From contig CM034546.1 of assembly GCA_020055645.1 (NCBI GenBank), positions 15,314,001 through 15,378,000 on the forward strand: 64,000 nt of DNA, in the 5' to 3' direction. This DNA is from Tomocerus qinae (lineage: Eukaryota; Arthropoda; Collembola; Entomobryomorpha; Tomoceridae). This document shows, piece after piece, positions 58,891 to 64,000 of this stretch (the stretch's first letter is position 1; every line of letters begins with the position of its first letter). The notes under the pieces are model-generated. The model saw only the letters and a list, made by a program, of their open reading frames with translations, ran no database searches and was not told where the DNA came from. Position numbers and translations under genes: made by a program.

Positions 58891-60894
58891 ATGAATTCAA
58901 AAATATTTTACAATTACTTTCCTGCTTTAACATTTTGGATATGTGTTGGGACGGTGGCAGAAATTCTAAAGTCATTTTACAAGAATTGTGATTTCAACTT
59001 GATCACATTTTCTGATTCTGCCTGGGCGACGACATTCCTATTAAGCAATCAACATCTACAACCGTGGACGGTGGCTACATACCGCTACGACAAACGAGTT
59101 TTTAATCGACATGAGGACAACCCACGGGATATTTCCAATAATTTGTGCAGCGTCAACATTCTGATAGAACCACACAAACCAATTAATTATTTAACTGAAT
59201 TTTTTGGGCAAGAGATCAATCGTCTCCCATCTACATTCATAATAGTTTACCAAAGAAGTAAATTCCAACATCAATTATCGCCTTTTTTCAGGGAGGAGTT
59301 GACGGGTTCACTGTTTATATTGGTGATCGAAAACTTGACTCAAATTACATTGTATACTGGAATTCTATACGGACCAATAAGATTTGAAGCAACAATAGAA
59401 ATCCAGAATGGAGATTGGGAAAGAGTTTGGTACTCTGTAAATAGAAATATGCATGGTACGGGCATTGGCGGAGTTGTTAAACTTTGGTATACCTCTACCG
59501 CTTTTCGAGCGCCAATATGCAAAAATTCACTCCATTATGCGATGAAAAAAGGCGGGACACCTTGTGCCTCTGAATATAGAGCTGTCGAAGCAATGGCCGA
59601 TAAATTAAATTTTACTGCAGTTTATGCTAGACGTCCAAAAAATTTTAGAGCTGGACAAATTTGTGGAAGAATTTCAATGTTGGGAAGTTATACTGATTAC
59701 GCCATCTACAAATGGCACGGCAAGTTGTTTATTGACAGCTTTCAAGAACAGGCTTTCTACTACTGCGAGGCTTCCCCTGATTTCTACTCCGTCCCCTTAT
59801 CGGTGTTGATTCAGAATACTTTTGATGATCATTGCTGGCTTCTCATCGTCACACTCTTCCTATTTTCATTTGCACTTTTATCTCTCCAATCCACAATTTC
59901 CTCCGCAGCCAAGAAGCTAGAATGGATTTTGATGTCCTTTGTCGCTCTTTTGTTAGACCAGGGGATTGTTTACAGCAGAAAGAAGAGTCTGTTCTTGGTG
60001 ATAATAACTGCGGGATTCGGGATAACTACTCTCTATGGGACTTGGATAACAAGTGAAATCATTGCACCCCCAGAGCGAAAACAATTTTCGGGGTTCAAGG
60101 AACTTGTGGACAATAACTATAAACTACTGTGGATGAAAGATAGTCGAGGCGGCATCAATGATAATAAAACTGCAATATTTATTAAATTCAAAATGTTGGA
60201 GAAGATGAATTCGAGTGTCTACATTTATGACATCCAAAAAGAAAAACCAGCAGCAGCTGCTGGAGGAGGTTATGGTGAAATATCCGTAAAATTGATGACA
60301 AACTTTTCAATGAAATTATTTTCCCTCACTGATAAGCGCATGGGAAAATATCACGTCCGAAATCTCCCACAACTAGAATCGTCAAAAGGAATTTGCACAT
60401 TGACCAAAACCACTGCCGACACAAAACCATTTTCTTATCATTTTTTCGACTGCAACCGTTACAAATTTCTGTCGTTTTTCCAAAGGATACAAGAGGAAGG
60501 ACTTCTAACTTTTTGGCGGATGCAGCAGAACTACTTTGAATACGAGCCATCTAAACGTTCGTATTTCAAATCAATAGCTGAAGAGAGCCAGGCGGTGGCC
60601 ATTAACTTGGAGATGAAGATCCACACGCTTTTTATTCTGTGTGCTTATTTATCTCTTGCCTTTATCCTATCTTTCCTCCTGGAACTGTTTTGTCACGAAG
60701 CTTCGTCTTCTATCCCAAACTTTTCCCAATGCTACTTTTCTGTTTTTAAATTAGCAATAACCGCTCTCAAATATTTAAAAACTGTATTGCTTTCAATTTG
60801 TCATGGAGTAATGAAATACCGACACATCTGTTACATAATGGTTGAAAGGCTTTGCAGAAAATCATTCAGGAGGGTAGTACCTTTTCAGGAATAA
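58891..60894 (+). CDS. IR-like receptor E, intact, 667 residues, divergent paralogue
   Basis: Same architecture as copy D but strongly diverged and on the opposite strand. Hydrophobic N-terminus (~9-27) consistent with a signal peptide. Shared landmarks: C-D-F-N near 33, L-Q-P-W-T near 56, F-G-Q-E-I-N-R-L-P-S near 105, and S-V-P-L-S-V-L-I-Q-N-T-F-D-D at 300-313. TM1 is ~314-333, a hydrophobic pore-position segment ~341-356, and M3 ~364-385 is followed by T-S-E-I-I-A-P-P-E-R-K at 387-397. M4 is ~577-600. A low-complexity insert K-P-A-A-A-A-G-G-G-Y-G (~452-462) lies in S2. The tail after M4 is longer than in D and contains another hydrophobic stretch. Glutamate-binding residues were not recognised. 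A candidate AATAAA is at 61067-61072. Start: the first ATG in frame that includes the hydrophobic leader. Likely a chemosensory channel subunit; ligand unknown. Confidence 0.8.
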   Translation: MNSKIFYNYFPALTFWICVGTVAEILKSFYKNCDFNLITFSDSAWATTFLLSNQHLQPWTVATYRYDKRVFNRHEDNPRDISNNLCSVNILIEPHKPINYLTEFFGQEINRLPSTFIIVYQRSKFQHQLSPFFREELTGSLFILVIENLTQITLYTGILYGPIRFEATIEIQNGDWERVWYSVNRNMHGTGIGGVVKLWYTSTAFRAPICKNSLHYAMKKGGTPCASEYRAVEAMADKLNFTAVYARRPKNFRAGQICGRISMLGSYTDYAIYKWHGKLFIDSFQEQAFYYCEASPDFYSVPLSVLIQNTFDDHCWLLIVTLFLFSFALLSLQSTISSAAKKLEWILMSFVALLLDQGIVYSRKKSLFLVIITAGFGITTLYGTWITSEIIAPPERKQFSGFKELVDNNYKLLWMKDSRGGINDNKTAIFIKFKMLEKMNSSVYIYDIQKEKPAAAAGGGYGEISVKLMTNFSMKLFSLTDKRMGKYHVRNLPQLESSKGICTLTKTTADTKPFSYHFFDCNRYKFLSFFQRIQEEGLLTFWRMQQNYFEYEPSKRSYFKSIAEESQAVAINLEMKIHTLFILCAYLSLAFILSFLLELFCHEASSSIPNFSQCYFSVFKLAITALKYLKTVLLSICHGVMKYRHICYIMVERLCRKSFRRVVPFQE

Positions 60895-61279
60895 GAACCT
60901 ATAATATTCCTTTATTCTTTTGCGTCTTGGAAATCTGCATAATCCCAACTAGATAAATATATCTAAGCGTATTGTTATGCTTCAAACATGTTTTTAATTA
61001 CTGTTGTCTTTTATTACTATACAATTTGTTTAATTGCAAATATAGTTGTTGATTAAATCACTGTTCAATAAATGCAGCTTGTTTCCATCTCCAGAGAATT
61101 GAGTATTGTTTTTTTGGAATAAGTGTCTACGATATGTAGATATCTATGCCTTTTCTACAGAAACCTCGTTTTAAATTAGAAATTAAAGATTTTTAATATC
61201 CTTAATTATAGAAAACTCTAAGGAATTGTACAATCTATCTAAAAAAGAAAACAGAAGAACAAAATGCTGTCTTACGCTA
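60895..61279. terminator. 3' region of IR copy E with AATAAA at 61067-61072
   Basis: The first canonical AATAAA after the stop lies about 170 bp downstream, which would give a short 3' UTR. No other feature. Confidence 0.45.
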
Positions 61280-61870
61280 AACCAGACCATGCCGTAAATG
61301 CATGCAAGGGAAATAAACGTAACATATAGTAAATCATATTACATAATATACGTTACAACAATCATTGTAGCATTTTTAAAAATCTTTTGACTCCTTACAC
61401 CCTAGATGGGAATATTGATATTGGAGAGAGGAAGAATTAAGCAGTATGGGAGCTTTGAGTAAAGTACAAAATCCACACTAAATATTTCTCGAACGTTTCG
61501 TACTCTTCCCACGTGCAAAGTTTGCAATCTGCAACCTTGCTCCAATCTGTCTGCTTTTTAGAGTTTACATGAGCATAGCATACATGAAGAAATATCTCAT
61601 GGATATTATATGTAGTACAAGCTCACCTCATATGTGTTTACCGTCCATCATTTATTGATTTTCATCCAATTGCATTTGCATGCATGGAAGTAAGTGGAAG
61701 AATATGTTATAGTGAATGTAGTACTCTCATATCATGTCTTTGAACATCCAACAATTTTTCTCGGTCTACAGAAATATACGTACTAGTATACCATATTTTT
61801 GAACATCCTTGATTTATGTCACCCAAGTACATTTGCATAGAAATGGAAGACAATATGTAGTACACATATC
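61280..61870. repeat. Distal flank repeat, copy 4 (diverged)
   Basis: Carries ATGCATGCAAGG, GGAGCTTTGAG.AAAGTACAAAAT and CCCACGTGCAAAGTTTGCA in the same order as the other three copies, with more indels. It follows IR copy E on its 3' side. Confidence 0.8.
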
Positions 61871-62234
61871 ATAATATTATCATAGATCCAACCACACTAT
61901 AAGAATTTGGCTTCATAAAAGCTTTTCATTTGATTGTGCTGCTTAATTATTTTGTTGATTTTTAAAACCATGTTTATTCCTAATTAATTATTAGTTCATT
62001 AAAGTTCTGCTTTTGTTTTCAAGTCTGCGGCTGCGAGTAACTGCCAAAAAGCTGTAGGAATGTGTTCTTAATACTATCTAAAATCTCTTCAGGCGGAATT
62101 TGCGTACAACAAAATGGGGTGGGAAATGGTAAGATGAGAAACTCTGCTATAAAGTAAACTGATAATATCACTGAACCAGTTTCTTTCGTATTCTGTAAGT
62201 TTGTGCTATTGTCGAAAATTTCTATTTTATATTT
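61871..62234. other. No gene seen
   Basis: AT-rich sequence between two dispersed repeats. No supported coding or RNA feature. Confidence 0.4.
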
Positions 62235-63190
62235 GACTAGTGAACCCAGCTAAGGGGCAAGCCTTGCACTCAAGAGAAATTCGACAGGTTACGGAACATA
62301 GTAATTTATAAAACAATTTCGAAAAGATCCCGTATAGTTAACTTTGTAATTACAAAGTATATTTAAATTAATATACTTTTATTTTCTACAGTGGTTGGAA
62401 AAATTTGCTGCAGCCCTAACTTCCTGATAAAAACGAATTTCCTAAACCAAAATAATAACTGTAGATCGTAGCATCAAATACAGGAAACAGTTGAAAGATA
62501 CATTTTTGAAAAAAATCCACAAAGTCATCAAAAAGCTCCCTTTTAAAATCAGAAAAATAAGAATCCCATAAGTACAGCTTACCAATAAATACTTTTAAAG
62601 AATAAATAATGGCTCCCAGTACAGATATTTAATTATACAAAAAGGTGTGGCAACTGGCAAAAAAAAGGAATCAAGAGGGTAGTAAAAATTAATTCCAACT
62701 CTACTAAAAATGTTAAATAATTTGTCTATATAGCAGAACCAATAGACGTTTCCTACATTTCCTGGATAACACACACAGGTATTGGAGTCATTTCAATACG
62801 TATTCATGTTAATTTGACCGGTTGGGATTAGAAGTTTTAAAATGCTATTTAATACGCACATTACGATCATTACGAAATTTCAATGTCCCCTTTCGCTAAT
62901 CATTTCCATTCAATCACCACTCACCATTCAGCCTTCTTATGTAAATTTCTATTATTGTTTTGATGTAATAATAATATGAAACGACTTATTTCGGTGGTTT
63001 AGAGGAATTGGGCTTGCGCATTTTGCTTTTAAGGAACATGCATATATTATGTGTGCAATTGATGGGAGGAGAAGGCAATCAAAAGTGTTACAGTCAGCAC
63101 TGGCGTTAGACACGGGGGAGTGGGTTTTGCGTTACGTAATATGTACAAATATGTGCAGGTTCCCTAAGCTCTCCTACCAGACATAGATAG
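62235..63190. repeat. Dispersed repeat family 1, copy 2 (inverted, with internal extra DNA)
   Basis: Reverse complement of 9340-9720. It starts at ACTAGTGAACCCAGCTAAGG (62238) and resumes at about 63020-63185 after about 550 bp that copy 1 lacks. Extra DNA in copy 2 may be an insertion, or copy 1 may be internally deleted. Confidence 0.75.
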
Positions 63191-63235
63191 ATATATAGAT
63201 AGATAGGTAGGTAAATTTATTGCGTTATCTCAGTC
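63183..63235 (-). mobile_element. Possible LINE 3' tail
   Basis: On the minus strand AATAAATT is followed by (ACCT/ATCT)n, the same layout as the LINE-like end at 19974-19995. Only the tail is recognisable. Confidence 0.35.
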
Positions 63236-64000
63236 TGTGGTTATATATTAGAATTCCTGAAAAAAGAGTAATTATTAGAATTGTATATTTACCTTTTAGG
63301 ATAAAATATCCCATGCAAAACGGAAACATAAAGAAGTGTGGCTATAAGTCTTAAAATAAAAATTCATACTACATACTTCTTAGTTTGTGGATATATTGGA
63401 CTATTCGAATTGAATTAAATGGTCATTGTTTCTAACTTAAATTCATCTGCAGTCATCTGCAATCTCTTTTGAAAACCATTTGATGCAGTAATACAAAATG
63501 CCTTAATTATGATAGATGGAGACTACATGGAGCGGATATAGTTTTTTAAGGGAGGGGAGTAGGTTGGGAAGTGGTAGTTACATGGGGTAAATGAGAAACT
63601 TTCAGTAATTAATGATGTAGAGATTATATGGATTAGTTGTTGCAGATTATATGCAGTTGTGCAATGCAAACTTTATTCTGATTTTGTAATAAGTGTGACT
63701 ACCGTAACGAAGTCACGAGTAACCGAATAAATGATATTTATGTAATGTCTTTTCAATTAACGTTGTTTTTAACTAGACTGGATGACCTGGTACAAACCGA
63801 ACAATTTTATTCAATGGAAACATGGCACAATGGATGTCAATTGTTGATTTTACATTTATAAGATTAGCTATTATCTACAACAACAGCTTATCACACATAC
63901 CTCTGAATTATTGAACATTATTCTAATGACATAAGAATATACTAGTTTGTTAAACCCGTTTAGATAACAAAGTACAAATAACAATCGGCCGCATTAAGAT
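63236..64000. other. No gene seen
   Basis: AT-rich sequence to the end of the window. No supported feature. Confidence 0.4.

Overview
This is animal nuclear DNA: AT-rich (roughly two thirds A+T by eye), gene-poor, with spliceosomal introns (GT...AG), AATAAA signals, minisatellites and several DNA-transposon and retroelement remnants. Divergent ionotropic-receptor-like (IR) genes, a 7-TM gustatory-receptor-like (GR) gene, a DUF4780-like retroelement ORF and an intron-bearing family-81 glycoside hydrolase (GH81) together suggest an arthropod. A springtail (Collembola) is my best guess; this is inference and no species can be named.

Layout. 1-6.6 kb: repeats only, namely a 20-bp minisatellite, a 1.1-kb perfect foldback element with a 5-bp target duplication, 30-bp and 18-bp minisatellites and a duplicated 0.47-kb block. 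6.6-11 kb: retroelement debris (C-terminal fragment of a retroelement polyprotein, a frameshifted DUF4780-like ORF, a possible LINE fragment). 11.5-13.7 kb (minus): a small three-exon gene for a single-pass membrane protein, with a foldback repeat in its first intron. 15.5-17.85 kb (plus): an unrecognised multi-exon gene with an internally duplicated exon, apparently cut off at its 3' side by the receptor array. 17.9-34.4 kb (minus): three tandem copies (A, B, C) of one single-exon IR-like gene with their 5' flanks. A is wrecked by indels and nested transposons, B has one frameshift, and C has one nonsense codon. 37.4-41.7 kb (plus): a ten-exon GH81 endo-beta-1,3-glucanase with a signal peptide and C-terminal fascin-like beta-trefoils. 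It has a good core promoter but also an in-frame stop, two frameshifts and a substituted conserved Asp. 43.8-45.8 kb (minus): the intact fourth IR copy (D). 51-52.3 kb (plus): the single-exon GR-like gene. 58.9-60.9 kb (plus): a divergent intact IR (E). The rest is duplicated receptor flank and dispersed repeat.

Working together. The receptor genes form a chemosensory cluster that has grown by segmental duplication: flanks are shared among A-D and, independently, between the GR gene and IR E. The likely intact receptors are D, E and the GR. B and C are one base or one codon from being intact, so they are either very recent pseudogenes or assembly errors. The GH81 gene (fungal or plant beta-glucan digestion, probably of horizontal origin long ago) is an unrelated passenger inside the cluster. 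Comparison between the duplicated units provides clean empty sites for two TA-targeting transposon insertions.
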